A stretch of 53,252 bases of DNA from Micropruina sp. (GCF_027492755.1 NZ_JAPUED010000158.1:1-53252), one strand, 5' to 3'; numbered from the stretch's first letter, positions 35,787 through 45,942 are shown. Notes: generated from the sequence alone by a model not told the origin. Numbers and translations are program-made.

Positions 35787-36683
35787 ATGGACCGCACACT
35801 CCCCCGTTTCACCCGGCTCGCCTGCGGTGTCGCGCTCGCGGCACTGCTCGCCGGCTGTACCTCCGGCACGGCTGAAAGCGGTAGCCAGCCCGGTGGCGCA
35901 GAGCCTGGCGGGGCGGCGACCGCCACCTCGGCGGCCGCACCGACGCCGTCCGGACCCGCGACGGACGCCATCCGCGCCCTGGACCCGAAGTCGTTGGATT
36001 GGCGATGGTTCGAGGACCATTCGCGCTCCATCAAGGTCGATCTGACCAAGCCGGACAAGCACGGACGCACCTACAGCCTCGGCAAGCCGGTCTATTCGGA
36101 CGCCGACGGCGACGGCCTGGAGGACATGGCCGTGCCGATCGCCCAACTGGACGGCAACGGCTACCGCCAGCATTGGCACATCTGGCTGGCCACCGCCACC
36201 GGTGGCGCCGATCAGGTGATGATCCCGATCGGCCTGACTGCCCGGTGCGGGGACGCGACCACCAAGGTGACCGCGGTCAAGGGCGGATTCCAGGTCAAGG
36301 AACGGCTGCGCGAGCCGATCATCGACGACTACCTGCCCTGTTCCAGTCCGGGCACCTTCACCTCCACCCGCCAGGTCGGCGTGGAGAGGGCCGGCGACAC
36401 GGTGGCCCTGGTCAACCTGAAGGACCGCCGCGGCTACGGCGGGGTCTGCCCCACCGTCCCGCGCACCGAGACCGGACGGGTCAAGGTGTGGGGTGCGGTG
36501 GCTCCTACCAACGCCGCGCCGTTGACCATCGACGGCGAGCGGATGTACCTGATCTGGGCACACGCCCATCCGCTGACCAACGGGGCGGAACCGATGAAGC
36601 TCGCCGTGGTGTGGCCGGCCGGAGGGAACTCCAGCAAGCGGCTCTGCGTGTGGACCGATCCGGGCCGCTACGAGAGTTCCTGA
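35787..36683 (+). CDS. Lipoprotein with calcium-loop-like segment
   Basis: 298 residues. A lipoprotein signal ends in LAALLAGC near residue 23, followed by a Gly/Ala/Thr-rich linker. The mature domain has YSDADGDGLEDMAVP, an EF-hand or FG-GAP-like Asp-rich loop common in surface beta proteins. Four Cys residues in the last third (ARCGD, LPCSS, GVCPT, RLCVW) could form disulfides. GAGGAG lies 5-6 bases before the ATG at 35787. It is flanked by a repeat on the left and convergent with the giant Tat protein on the right. Function unknown. Confidence 0.78.
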   Translation: MDRTLPRFTRLACGVALAALLAGCTSGTAESGSQPGGAEPGGAATATSAAAPTPSGPATDAIRALDPKSLDWRWFEDHSRSIKVDLTKPDKHGRTYSLGKPVYSDADGDGLEDMAVPIAQLDGNGYRQHWHIWLATATGGADQVMIPIGLTARCGDATTKVTAVKGGFQVKERLREPIIDDYLPCSSPGTFTSTRQVGVERAGDTVALVNLKDRRGYGGVCPTVPRTETGRVKVWGAVAPTNAAPLTIDGERMYLIWAHAHPLTNGAEPMKLAVVWPAGGNSSKRLCVWTDPGRYESS

Positions 36684-36709
36684 CCGGGACGTGCGGCGCC
36701 ACCCAGGCC

Positions 36710-39700
36710 TCACGGCGTCGGCAGGCTGGTGGCCTCCGCGATGCACACGGCGGCCCCGATGTTGCCGCCCGCGTCGACCAGCAGCTTGACCAGGCCGGAG
36801 ATGTCGTCGGTGGTGTTCAACATGACTTTGGTCGCGAGCGGCGCGCCGACGAAGCTCAGGTTGCCCAGCACGGTGCCGAGGATGGCGACCCAGCCGGCAT
36901 TGTTCTTGCCGCTGTAGACGCCGCCCATGATGGTGTTCGCGGTGCCGGCGATCATCTGCACGAACGGCGCCATGTAGTCCTTGGCGACGTCCTGCACCCC
37001 GCTGGGGAAGCCCGAGTTGCTCAGATCCTTCGTCCAGCCGGCCTTCGCCACCGCTCCGAACACCGACGGCAGCACCGCCGACCAGACGATGAACGGCAGC
37101 AGCTCGAAGTCCTCGGTACTGGTGGCGATGCCACCGTGGAACGGGTAGGACGCGCTGCCGTCGCTGTTCGGCTCGCTCGGCCATAGCGCGACCGTTTCGA
37201 CCAGCGGGCACAGGATGTCGAAGTAGTCGATCAGGCCGGACGGCTCACCACGCTTCCCGGTGTCGCTGTCGTAGAACTGCTGCGCGTCGCCGACCAGGTC
37301 CGCCATCCCCCACACCCCCTGGGCGACCGCGCCGGTGATGCCCAGCCCCACCTGCCAGCCGTCCGGTGGATTGGCGCCCAACTGCCCGCGCGGGAAGCCG
37401 GCCACCGTGGCCGGGAACAGCGCGCTGTAGCCGCGGCAGCGGGCCACCAGAGCGGCCGGGAAGGCCACCACCCAGGACAGGATCTCGGCCAGGCTGAAGT
37501 GAATGTCCACCCCGACCTCCTCCAGGATCAGCCCGAGAATCCCCATGCTGGAGACCAGGTTGTACTGGTAGGTGAAGTAGCCCTCGATCAACGCCACCCC
37601 CGCCTTGCACAGGTCGAGCAGGGTGTCGGCCAGCGCGTCGAGCAGTTGCAGCCCGTCGTGCACCACGGTGTCGAGCTGGGTGAACCAGTCGGTGACCTGG
37701 GTGTTGCTCAGCTTGTTCTTGTCGGCGCTTCCGTTGCTGCTGAAGGCGTCCGTCATCGTGGTCGAGATGAAGGTGAACAGTGCGTCCGACAAGGTCATCG
37801 CGTCGGCCCAGTCGGTCGCCAGATCCTGCAGCAGCGGTTGGAACGTGTCGGCGCTGATCGTCGGCCCGGTGTCGGTGGCCGGCAGGTAGGACATGAATTT
37901 GTCCATCAGCCACTTGCCGGGAACGTCGTTCATGACCTTGCCGAGGTAGCTGAGGTCCTTGCCCAGGTGGCTCTGGTTGGAGGAGCTGCCGGTGTCGGTC
38001 GGCGGTGGCAGGGCTGGTCCGCCGAGGGTGCCCTCGACCAGGTTCTTGAGGTTGCTGATCTCCTGATGCGCCTGGGCCTCTTTGGCGCTGAACCAGTCGT
38101 CGGTGTCGATCTCGACCTGGTTGAGCGCGGCGGTGACGCTGGCGCCGAGGTCGCCGAACCAGGTCTGGAACTGCGCCGCGCTGGACTTGGCGGCCTCGAC
38201 GAGTTCGATCACGTTGTTCTTCAGCCAGTCGATGGCCTCTTTGATGTCGGCGCCGAGGGTGGCGAAGAAGCCGCCGATCACATGGAAGGCGCTCTTCATG
38301 TCGGCGATGGCGAGATCGGTGAAGTTGACCACGGCCTCACCGATCTGAATGGCCAGGTCGACCAGCCAGCCGGCCGCGTTCTCGGCCGCCCGGACGACGG
38401 CCTGGACGAGCTTCGCCGCGCCGTGCCGGATGGCGTGACCGATGGTGTCGAACAGGTGGCCGAACGAGAAGGTCAGCCGGGTTCCCTCCAGCTTCGCCTG
38501 GCCCGCGCCGGCGGTGTAGGTGGGTTTGCCGTTGTTGACCGCGAGCGTGAAGGCCTGCGCCACTCGGGTGCCGTTCTGGGCGTCGTTGCCGGTCTTGATC
38601 AGCTGGCCGAGCGCCTGCGCGGAGGCGGTCGCCGAGTCCGCATCGGTGAGCGTGCTGAACAGCAGCGTCTTGCCGTCGCTCTGCGTCGCAGTGGTCAGCG
38701 TCGCTCCGGACAGGGTGCCCAGATCGCCCAGTGGGCCGGTGCCGCCCAGGAACGCGCGGACGTCGTTGTCGGCAGTCACCAGCAGCGGGCTGCCGGTGGC
38801 GTTGCCGTTGGCGTCCAGCGCCTGCAGGGTGAGCATGGCGCAATCCAGCTCGTCGGAGGGGATGCTGAAGGTGATCTCGCCCTTCACGTCGGTGGTGACG
38901 GTGAGCGGGGCGTCCGGGGTGATCGGCAGGCTGCCGGTCGGCGTCCAGGCACCCACCGGGCGGTCGGTGCTGATCGTGACCTGCGCACCCATCACCGCCG
39001 TGCCGTTGGCGTCGGTGACCGTGCCCTGCACCCGGTAGGCGGAGAAGTCGTACAGTTCCTCGCCGGCCTGATGCACCTGGGTCTGGGTCCAGCCGGCCGG
39101 GCCGAGGGACAGCACGCTCAGGGTCTCGTCGAGGCCGACCGCGAACAGCGTGTTCTGGTTCGGGTCGGTCGGGACGCCGAACACCGCTTGCAGGTCGGGA
39201 ACCAGGGGGATCGGCGTGGCCCACGAGCCCGTCCCTGCGCTGGAGAGTTCCTGGATCATCTGCAGGGTGCCGTCGGAGTCGAGCAGGTTCACTGTGTACA
39301 GATCGTTCTGTTGCCACACCGACACCGCGTTGGACGCCGCCAGCGCGACGTCGGTGACCGTGTTGTAGTTGCCGTTCTCGTCGACGAACCCGGTGCCGCT
39401 GGCGGTCTGGAAGGCGTAGCCGGGATAGTTCGTGGTGCTGGTCGGCGAGGCGTACGCCCACATCAGCTCGGTCACCCCACTGGCGCCGGCGTCACTGATG
39501 CCGGCGTCGAAGTAACTCGCGCCGTTCTGCGGGTACACCGTCAGCGTGCCCTTGTCGGTGAGCGTGAACAGGAAGCCCGTGGGAGCGTCCGTGGTGGACT
39601 TCTCGGTGGCGTCGTACAGCACCGCGAAGTCGGTGAGCACGCCGTCAAGGGTCGGCTGTAGGTACTGCTGGTAGATCAGCGGTTCATAGTCCAGATTGCC

Positions 39701-40444
39701 GGTCGGCACCCAGCCGCCCAGAGTCGTGGTGCCACCGTCGACGAAGGTGGTGGCGAAGTAGGGCGTGCCGTCACGCGAGATGCCGCCCTTGACCACCCCC
39801 TGTTCGGCGCTGACGTCGATGCCCAGGTCCTCGTAGGTGGCGGTGATGCCGGAATCCCAGGTGGCGGCACCGGTCAACCGGGTCAGCCAGGCCGGAGCGT
39901 TGCTCGGGTTCTCATTCGGATTACCGCTGGGATAACCGAACACCAGGACGTAGACGTCCGTACCGTTCGCAGCGACCGCGACGTCGTTGACGGAGTTGAA
40001 CAGTCCCTGCAGGTCGAAAGCGACGAACGACCACCCGGTGGGGCTGGTGGCGTCGCGGCGCAGGTGGGAGAGGTTGCCGCCGGCGAACACCAGCGCCTCG
40101 ACCTGGTTGCCGTTCTTCGGATTCACGAACGGGTAGACGTAGTCGCCCTGCTGGATCATCACCTCAGAGGTCATGAAGAACTCCCGGGACAACTCGCTGC
40201 TCGCCTGCAGCACGTAGGGCGTGGGCTGTGCGGCCGCGGGAGCACCCCGGCGGCGGGGTGCCCGGCCCTTCATCGCCCGCCGCGCCGCGCGGTTGGGTGC
40301 AGCGACCGCGGTCGCCTCGTGGTTGAGCAGCAGCGGCGCGAGGGCCGCGGTGAGCCCCGCGATGCCCAGCCCGTGCAGCATGGTGCGGCGGCTGAACGCC
40401 CGAGCTGGCTGCCCCGACCGGTCGTCGGCGGGTGAGGTGTTCAT
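36710..40444 (-). CDS. Very large Tat-exported protein, unknown function
   Basis: 1244 residues. The N-terminus carries a twin-arginine signal (FSRRTMLHGLGIAG, about 17-30, with a hydrophobic core to about 45). Residues about 70-460 are beta-rich with propeller-like repeats. An Ig-like, carboxypeptidase-regulatory-type domain follows (VQGTVTDANGTAVMGAQVTI, near 470). From about 640 to the end the protein is mostly helical, with amphipathic and hydrophobic stretches (HVIGGFFATLGADIKEAI; ILSWVVAFPAALVARC) split by a Pro-rich linker near 811. Its ATG overlaps the RCC1-gene stop (ATGA). It is probably folded in the cytoplasm and exported with a cofactor or partner. Confidence 0.82.
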   Translation of the reverse strand: MNTSPADDRSGQPARAFSRRTMLHGLGIAGLTAALAPLLLNHEATAVAAPNRAARRAMKGRAPRRRGAPAAAQPTPYVLQASSELSREFFMTSEVMIQQGDYVYPFVNPKNGNQVEALVFAGGNLSHLRRDATSPTGWSFVAFDLQGLFNSVNDVAVAANGTDVYVLVFGYPSGNPNENPSNAPAWLTRLTGAATWDSGITATYEDLGIDVSAEQGVVKGGISRDGTPYFATTFVDGGTTTLGGWVPTGNLDYEPLIYQQYLQPTLDGVLTDFAVLYDATEKSTTDAPTGFLFTLTDKGTLTVYPQNGASYFDAGISDAGASGVTELMWAYASPTSTTNYPGYAFQTASGTGFVDENGNYNTVTDVALAASNAVSVWQQNDLYTVNLLDSDGTLQMIQELSSAGTGSWATPIPLVPDLQAVFGVPTDPNQNTLFAVGLDETLSVLSLGPAGWTQTQVHQAGEELYDFSAYRVQGTVTDANGTAVMGAQVTISTDRPVGAWTPTGSLPITPDAPLTVTTDVKGEITFSIPSDELDCAMLTLQALDANGNATGSPLLVTADNDVRAFLGGTGPLGDLGTLSGATLTTATQSDGKTLLFSTLTDADSATASAQALGQLIKTGNDAQNGTRVAQAFTLAVNNGKPTYTAGAGQAKLEGTRLTFSFGHLFDTIGHAIRHGAAKLVQAVVRAAENAAGWLVDLAIQIGEAVVNFTDLAIADMKSAFHVIGGFFATLGADIKEAIDWLKNNVIELVEAAKSSAAQFQTWFGDLGASVTAALNQVEIDTDDWFSAKEAQAHQEISNLKNLVEGTLGGPALPPPTDTGSSSNQSHLGKDLSYLGKVMNDVPGKWLMDKFMSYLPATDTGPTISADTFQPLLQDLATDWADAMTLSDALFTFISTTMTDAFSSNGSADKNKLSNTQVTDWFTQLDTVVHDGLQLLDALADTLLDLCKAGVALIEGYFTYQYNLVSSMGILGLILEEVGVDIHFSLAEILSWVVAFPAALVARCRGYSALFPATVAGFPRGQLGANPPDGWQVGLGITGAVAQGVWGMADLVGDAQQFYDSDTGKRGEPSGLIDYFDILCPLVETVALWPSEPNSDGSASYPFHGGIATSTEDFELLPFIVWSAVLPSVFGAVAKAGWTKDLSNSGFPSGVQDVAKDYMAPFVQMIAGTANTIMGGVYSGKNNAGWVAILGTVLGNLSFVGAPLATKVMLNTTDDISGLVKLLVDAGGNIGAAVCIAEATSLPTP

Positions 40445-41670
40445 CGGCGTGGTCCCTTCGGAGCGGCAGGACCGGACTCGACCCTGGCGACGATGTGGTG
40501 CTGCCCGGCGTGCAGGCCGGTGACCCGGACGCCGGCGAGGCCCTTGACCCGCGCGGGGGTGGGTCGCAGGGCGAGCGCCTTGGCGTCCAACCCCGCACCG
40601 TGCTGGCCGACGTTGCCGTCACCCCAGGTGAACACCGCGCCGTTGGTGGTCAGCGCAGCACCGCCACGGGCGTGCGCGACCAGGTCACGCACCCGGCCCT
40701 GTCCGGTCGGCAGCTTCACCGCGACCGGCTCGAACCGGTTGACGTGGTCCCCCACCCCGAGTTGGCCGGACGCGTTGGCGCCGAAGGCCAGCAGCTGGTG
40801 CCGACTGGTCAGCACCAGGGTGAAGTCCTCGCCGGCGGCGAGCCGCATCGGCCGTCCCCAGGCGGATCTGAGCCGGATCGTGCCCTCGCTCGGACGCCCC
40901 GCGGCGTCCAGACCGAAGACCACCAGCCGGCCGTCGCGCAGCGCGACCGTGACGTGCCGGTTGCCGGCGGCGACCGCGACGGCGGCGCTGCCCTTGGGTA
41001 GGACGGCCCGTGCCGGGCGGGTCTGCGGCAACGCCCCGAGTGCCGGGTTGTGCTTCGATCGGCGTCCCAGTTGGCCGAAGGTGTTGCGTCCCCACAGGTA
41101 CACCGCGCCGCCCGCGGTGACGGCCGCGGAGATGCCGTTGCCCGCCGCGATCGCGCTCACCGATCCGGGGATGCGTTTTCGGAGCAGCACCGGCTCGTGC
41201 CGGTCGACGACCGTTCCGTCACCCAACTGGCCGCGGTGATTGTGGCCCCAGGCGAAGAGGCGACCCGATCTGGTGGTCGCCACGACGTGGTCGACGCCGA
41301 CCGCGATGGCGGCGATCCTGGTGCCCTTGGGCAGCTTCACCCGGGTCGGGGTCCAGCGCAGCGAGGTGGTCCCGTCCCCGAGTTGGCCATGCTGGTTGCC
41401 GCCCCAGGCGTAGACCTTGCCGCCGCGGGTCAGCGCGACGGTGAAGTTCAGCCCGCCCTGAACGTCCGCCGTGCCGGAGGGCAGCCGGGTGCGCGTCGGC
41501 GCCAGTACCTGCGCGGTGTGGCCCAGACCCAGACCGGCCCGCGCGTTGTAGCCCCAGGTGAAGGCGGGCAGGCCGCGCTTCTTGGCTGCGGGGTGCGGCA
41601 CCGCCTTCAATGCCGCGGGTGCAGGCCCGGCAAGGGCAGTCAGTGGTCGAACGGCCGCCATGGTGTCCAC
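40441..41670 (-). CDS. RCC1-repeat beta-propeller protein
   Basis: 409 residues made of about seven RCC1/ATS1-like repeats. Typical units are VYAWGGNQHGQLGDGTTS, LFAWGHNHRGQLGDGTVV and VYLWGRNTFGQLG, and a complete seven-blade propeller is likely. The GTG at 41670 has GAGGAGG about 5 bases upstream; an ATG three codons later is less well placed. There is no clear Sec signal, only an Ala/Pro-rich N-terminus. The 4-base overlap with the giant Tat protein gene shows coupled translation, so the two probably work together. Bacterial RCC1 proteins are often binding scaffolds. Confidence 0.9.
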   Translation of the reverse strand: MDTMAAVRPLTALAGPAPAALKAVPHPAAKKRGLPAFTWGYNARAGLGLGHTAQVLAPTRTRLPSGTADVQGGLNFTVALTRGGKVYAWGGNQHGQLGDGTTSLRWTPTRVKLPKGTRIAAIAVGVDHVVATTRSGRLFAWGHNHRGQLGDGTVVDRHEPVLLRKRIPGSVSAIAAGNGISAAVTAGGAVYLWGRNTFGQLGRRSKHNPALGALPQTRPARAVLPKGSAAVAVAAGNRHVTVALRDGRLVVFGLDAAGRPSEGTIRLRSAWGRPMRLAAGEDFTLVLTSRHQLLAFGANASGQLGVGDHVNRFEPVAVKLPTGQGRVRDLVAHARGGAALTTNGAVFTWGDGNVGQHGAGLDAKALALRPTPARVKGLAGVRVTGLHAGQHHIVARVESGPAAPKGPRR

Positions 41671-41773
41671 GAGTCCTCCTCGATAGCTGAAGGTTGTGGA
41701 TCAAGCCTCGATCCGGTTCGCGTCCGCGGCCCTGTACGAAATGATCAGTTCAGCCGGCGGCGCTGCCGCCCAG

Positions 41774-41798
41774 GCCGGCGGGAATGACGGGTATCTCC
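41774..41798. repeat. Partial family B repeat unit
   Basis: GGCGGGAATGACGGGTATCT resembles one half of the family B unit (CCGGGATGACGGG). It lies in the 267-base region between the divergent RCC1 and hydrolase genes, where no gene is seen. Confidence 0.35.
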
Positions 41799-41937
41799 AG
41801 AACCGACGGCGCACCCGGCTTCCGGCGCAAACCTGGTCGTTTCGGCCAGGAAGGACAGCTCTGGTTTCCGATGGAATCGACTCCTACACAGAGGCGGATC
41901 GCATTCCGGGAATCCGCGACGAGGGACGGGAACCATC

Positions 41938-43197
41938 ATGAGGCTGGGCAGAACCGGACATGACGTGATCGACAGTGGCTTCTTCCACGATGCCGATCTC
42001 GACTACGCCACCCGAGGGGTACTGGGCCGCGCCGTGCACGGCGCGAGCGAGATCGGGGAGGTGCTGGCGACGATCGCCCGGGTGCGGCACGCGTCCGACT
42101 GGGCGACGCAGTGGCGACTCACCGCGGAATCCGCCCAGCAGCAAGCCGAACGGGCCCTGACCGACGGCCACCGGGTCAGCGCCCGGTACGCGTTCCTGCG
42201 GGCCGCCACCTACTGGTCCTGCGTGCTGGACGGCTTGGCCGGCGAGGCGGACGACGGGGCGTTGCTCGCCGCGTTCCACGCCAGCCGGCGCTGCTGGGAC
42301 GGCTTCATCGACTGCTCCGCCGGAGCCCATGTCCGGCTGGGCATTCCTTACGAGGGGACGATGCTGCCCGGCTACCTGCTGCGTCCGGACGCCACCGGAG
42401 AGCCGCGTCCGACGCTGGTGATCACCAACGGCAGCGATGCCTCGATCAGCGACCTGTGGGCGACCATCGCTGCCGGCGCGCTGGAGCGCGGCTGGAACGC
42501 CTTCGTCTACGACGGTCCCGGACAGCAGTCGATGCTGTTCGACCAGTCGACCTACTTCCGTCCGGACTGGGAGGCGGTGCTGACCCCGGTCGTCGACACC
42601 CTGCTGGCCCGCCCGGACGTCCGCGCGGATCAACTGGCGGGCTACGGCCTCAGCCAGGCGGGCTACTGGCTGCCGCGAGCGCTCGCCTTCGAGCACCGGC
42701 TCGCCGCGGCCGTGGTCGATCCGGGGGTCGTGGACGTCTCGACATCGTGGACGGAGCACCTCAGCAAGGGCATGATCAGCCAGCTTCGGGAGGGTGAGCG
42801 GAAGCCGTTCAACCGGGCGATGGCCCTTGCCGTCCGCCTACCGGGGTTGGCCAGGACGCTGACCTACCGGGCACGGCCGTATCGGCACTCCGATTGGTTC
42901 GACCTCTACCGGACGGTCATGGAGTACCGCCTCGATCCGACAGTCGCCGCCCTCATCGACACTCCCCTGCTGATCACCGACCCCGAGGGTGAGCAGTTCT
43001 GGCCCGGGCAGTCGGCGACATTGGCCGACCTGGTGTCCGGGGCCGAAGTGGCGCACTTCACGGCGACGCAGGGGGCCGAGCTGCATTGCCAGCCGCTGGC
43101 CCGGCTGCTCACCGAGGCGCGGGTGTTCGACTGGCTGGAGGATCGGCTGGGTCTCAGCGAGCCAGCGCCCCAGGATGTCGCAGCAGATACGCCGTGA
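41938..43197 (+). CDS. Alpha/beta hydrolase, dihydropseudooxynicotine-hydrolase-like
   Basis: 419 residues. A helical N-terminal cap of about 140 residues precedes the alpha/beta hydrolase core. The nucleophile elbow is GYGLSQAGYW (GxSxxG type, Ser near residue 241), the acid is probably Asp in LITDPEGEQFW and the His is in GAELHCQP. This layout fits the EstA/2,6-dihydropseudooxynicotine hydrolase group, which splits C-C or ester bonds. The last 44 bases overlap the convergent LuxR regulator gene. That regulator may control it, but this rests on position only. Substrate unknown. Confidence 0.85.
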   Translation: MRLGRTGHDVIDSGFFHDADLDYATRGVLGRAVHGASEIGEVLATIARVRHASDWATQWRLTAESAQQQAERALTDGHRVSARYAFLRAATYWSCVLDGLAGEADDGALLAAFHASRRCWDGFIDCSAGAHVRLGIPYEGTMLPGYLLRPDATGEPRPTLVITNGSDASISDLWATIAAGALERGWNAFVYDGPGQQSMLFDQSTYFRPDWEAVLTPVVDTLLARPDVRADQLAGYGLSQAGYWLPRALAFEHRLAAAVVDPGVVDVSTSWTEHLSKGMISQLREGERKPFNRAMALAVRLPGLARTLTYRARPYRHSDWFDLYRTVMEYRLDPTVAALIDTPLLITDPEGEQFWPGQSATLADLVSGAEVAHFTATQGAELHCQPLARLLTEARVFDWLEDRLGLSEPAPQDVAADTP

Positions 43198-45820
43198 GGT
43201 CGTGCCGCGAACGCACGTCGAATTTGGCGTAGATGTTGGACAGGTGGAAGCCGACCGCGCTACGGGTGACGAACAGCTCACCGGCGATCTGGGCGTAGCT
43301 GAGGCCCTTGACCAGCAGCGCCAGGACGTCCCGTTCGCGATCGGTGAGCTCGGGCAGAAACTCGTCCTCGGTCGGCGCGCCGGCCACGCTCGGCGACGCG
43401 GCCGCCACCGCCTGCAGGCGCTCCACATAGGGGGCCGCGCCGAGTCGCTGGTAGCCGTCCAGCGCCCTCGCCTCGGCGAGCGATTGCTGATCGGCGACTT
43501 CGGAGACTGCGGCCAGGTCGGCCCACATGTGCGCCCGATACAGCAGCAGTTCGTTGCGGTCATCGTGGGCGGCCTGGCTGAGCAGTTCCCGGGCGACCGC
43601 GAGGTCGCCCTCGCGCTTCGCCAGCAACCCCCGCAACCAGGCCAGGACGGCGGGGCTGGACGGGGCCGGCAGGCTGGTGTCCGCCATGATCTCGACGCAC
43701 CGCCGGGTCACCTCCGGCTTGCCGGCCCAGAGCGCCAGCAGGCCTGCGTGCAGGAGCAGCAGCCCGTCCGACGGGTTGGTGACGAGCTCGATGAGTGCGT
43801 CCAGATCGCGATAGTCGGCCACCAGATCAGCCACTTCGTGGGGCAGTTCACCGGCGCTGTGGACGCGCACCACCCGCGCCACCAGCAGCATCAGCCGGCC
43901 TTCCGGCCAGGGCGCCTTTCGTGACATGGCGATCGCCACGCCGAGGTGCCGGTCCGCGTCGGCGAAGCGGCCCAGGCCGGAATCGACCAGCGCGGGACCG
44001 AAATCGGGCGCCCAGCGCAACGGCTCGGACGCGTCGGCAGCAAGGCCGGCGGCGACCCTGGCCAACGGCCACTCGCCCGCCAGCCACTGGGCGAGGCCCA
44101 GTTGGGTGCGGAAGGCCGACACGTCGCGGTACCGCCCGAGCCGGCCCACCAGCGTCTCGAAGTCGCGTGCCGCCTCGCGCACGTGGAGGGCGTAGAGCCG
44201 GTAGACCGCACGCCACCCCAGCAGGCCGAGCAGTTCCTCGGGCACGGTGGTGGGGACGTCCGGCAGCGACGAGAAGAATCCGACGAGTTCGGCGTCGCTG
44301 GTCGAGCGCCGGCTGGCCACGAAGCCGCGGGTCGGCGAGTCGATCCCGCGCAGCGCCGGGTCGGACGCCTCGGCGGCGTCTGCGAGGGCGAGCTGTTCCT
44401 CGATGCGTTCGGTGGCCTGCCCGGTCAGCATCCGCAGATACGCCCGCAGGATGGCCACCCGCAGGCGGACCACCGGATCGGAATCGGCCCACTGTGGCGC
44501 CGGGACGCTCTCCAGCAACTCCAGTGCCGCCGCGATCTCACCGGCCCGGAATCGGGTCAGTGCGACCGTCGCAGCTTCCGCCGCGGACTCGGGCGCGGTC
44601 ACGTCCAAGGCCCGGCGAGATCCGGCCAGTGCCGCGTCCCACAAGCTCTCCAGCCGGCGGCGTCGCCGCTCGTCCGGGGAGGCTGTGATGCCGGCCGCGG
44701 CACGGTAGTAGTGCGCGGCCTGGCGATAGGCGCTGTCGCCATGCAGCACCGCGGCGCGCTCGGCAAGGTCGGCAGCCAGGTCGTCGTCGGTGGAAGCGAG
44801 CGCCGCCAGCCGGTGGTCCAGGGCGTCCTGGCCGCTGCTCAGGGTCGCTGCCATCCGGTGCAGTTCACGCCGGCGTGGCACCGGGATCAGTTCCAGCACA
44901 GCGGCACGGGTCAGCGCATGGGTCGGCCGCGCCGTCAGCAGTCCGGCCTGACTGACCTGCACCAGGTCGGCGTCGACCAACTCCTGGAGTGCCTGGTGCG
45001 GCTCTGCACATCCGGAGACCGCAACGATGTCGGGCAGAGTGGAATAGCCCGGGCTCAGCACGACCACGGCTTCGACGACGGCCCGAGTCGCGGGACTGAG
45101 TCGTTGCACCCGGCGCTCCACCGACGAAGAGAACGCCCGCGGAACCGGCCAACTGCCGGCCAGATCCTCCAGTTCGGACGCGCTGAGTTCCTCCAGCAGC
45201 GAGGTCAGGTAGAGCGGATTGCCGCCGGTGTGGCGCCACAGTTCCGGAATCGTGCCGTCCGGAATCTCGGGACGCCGGTCGCGCACCAGGTCGGAGGTCT
45301 CCTCGATGGACAGCCCGCCGAGGCTGATCCGGTGCAGCCGTGAGCGGGAGCGCGCCAACTCGTCCAGCGGCAGCGTGCTCGCCGGGCCGCCGGAGCGGCG
45401 GCCGAGCGCGACCAGGATCGCTGTGCCCTCCAGCCGGTGCAGCACGAAGCGAAGCGCTTGGATCGACTGTTCATCGGCCCACTGGACGTCGTCCAGGCAC
45501 AGCAGCAGCGGACCTGAGCGGGTGTGCTCGTCCACCCACTCGGCGAACGCCTGAGCGGCCAGCGCAGCGGGTGGGACCGCCGCTCCCAGATCGACCCCCA
45601 GGTCCCGCAACACCGAATAGGGCGCGGCCGCGATCTCCGGCTCCAACACGTCCGGGGCGACCACGACGAAATCGGACGCATGCCTCCGACAATGCGCCAA
45701 GAAGGTCGTCTTGCCGCTGCCCGGCTCGCCCTCGACCAGAAGCACCGACGGGGTCCCGGCCCGCGCATCGGTCACCGCGGCGTCCAACAGCAGGCGGTGG
45801 GCGTCCCGCAATGGTGGCAT
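43154..45820 (-). CDS. LuxR-family ATPase regulator (LAL type)
   Basis: 888 residues. An N-terminal AAA/STAND ATPase has Walker A GEPGSGKTT (about 31-39) and Walker B LLLCLDDVQWAD (about 100-112). A long helical, TPR-like middle follows, and a C-terminal LuxR helix-turn-helix (LTDRERDVLALLVKGL, SAVGFHLSNIYAKF). This is the architecture of large ATP-binding LuxR regulators (MalT/LAL), which respond to small inducers. The ATG at 45820 has GGAGGAG 3-4 bases upstream. It is convergent with, and overlaps, the alpha/beta hydrolase gene. Confidence 0.92.
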   Translation of the reverse strand: MPPLRDAHRLLLDAAVTDARAGTPSVLLVEGEPGSGKTTFLAHCRRHASDFVVVAPDVLEPEIAAAPYSVLRDLGVDLGAAVPPAALAAQAFAEWVDEHTRSGPLLLCLDDVQWADEQSIQALRFVLHRLEGTAILVALGRRSGGPASTLPLDELARSRSRLHRISLGGLSIEETSDLVRDRRPEIPDGTIPELWRHTGGNPLYLTSLLEELSASELEDLAGSWPVPRAFSSSVERRVQRLSPATRAVVEAVVVLSPGYSTLPDIVAVSGCAEPHQALQELVDADLVQVSQAGLLTARPTHALTRAAVLELIPVPRRRELHRMAATLSSGQDALDHRLAALASTDDDLAADLAERAAVLHGDSAYRQAAHYYRAAAGITASPDERRRRRLESLWDAALAGSRRALDVTAPESAAEAATVALTRFRAGEIAAALELLESVPAPQWADSDPVVRLRVAILRAYLRMLTGQATERIEEQLALADAAEASDPALRGIDSPTRGFVASRRSTSDAELVGFFSSLPDVPTTVPEELLGLLGWRAVYRLYALHVREAARDFETLVGRLGRYRDVSAFRTQLGLAQWLAGEWPLARVAAGLAADASEPLRWAPDFGPALVDSGLGRFADADRHLGVAIAMSRKAPWPEGRLMLLVARVVRVHSAGELPHEVADLVADYRDLDALIELVTNPSDGLLLLHAGLLALWAGKPEVTRRCVEIMADTSLPAPSSPAVLAWLRGLLAKREGDLAVARELLSQAAHDDRNELLLYRAHMWADLAAVSEVADQQSLAEARALDGYQRLGAAPYVERLQAVAAASPSVAGAPTEDEFLPELTDRERDVLALLVKGLSYAQIAGELFVTRSAVGFHLSNIYAKFDVRSRHDLTAYLLRHPGALAR

Positions 45821-45942
45821 CGGCTCCTCCAGCTTTGGCCAGAGTCTGTCACGGCCACGCGGCAGCCTCGGCGAAATACCCAGATCGTCTTCCGGCAGCG
45901 CTGGATCGTCCTGGCGTGTGAAGCGGGTCGGCTATCGCGTGG

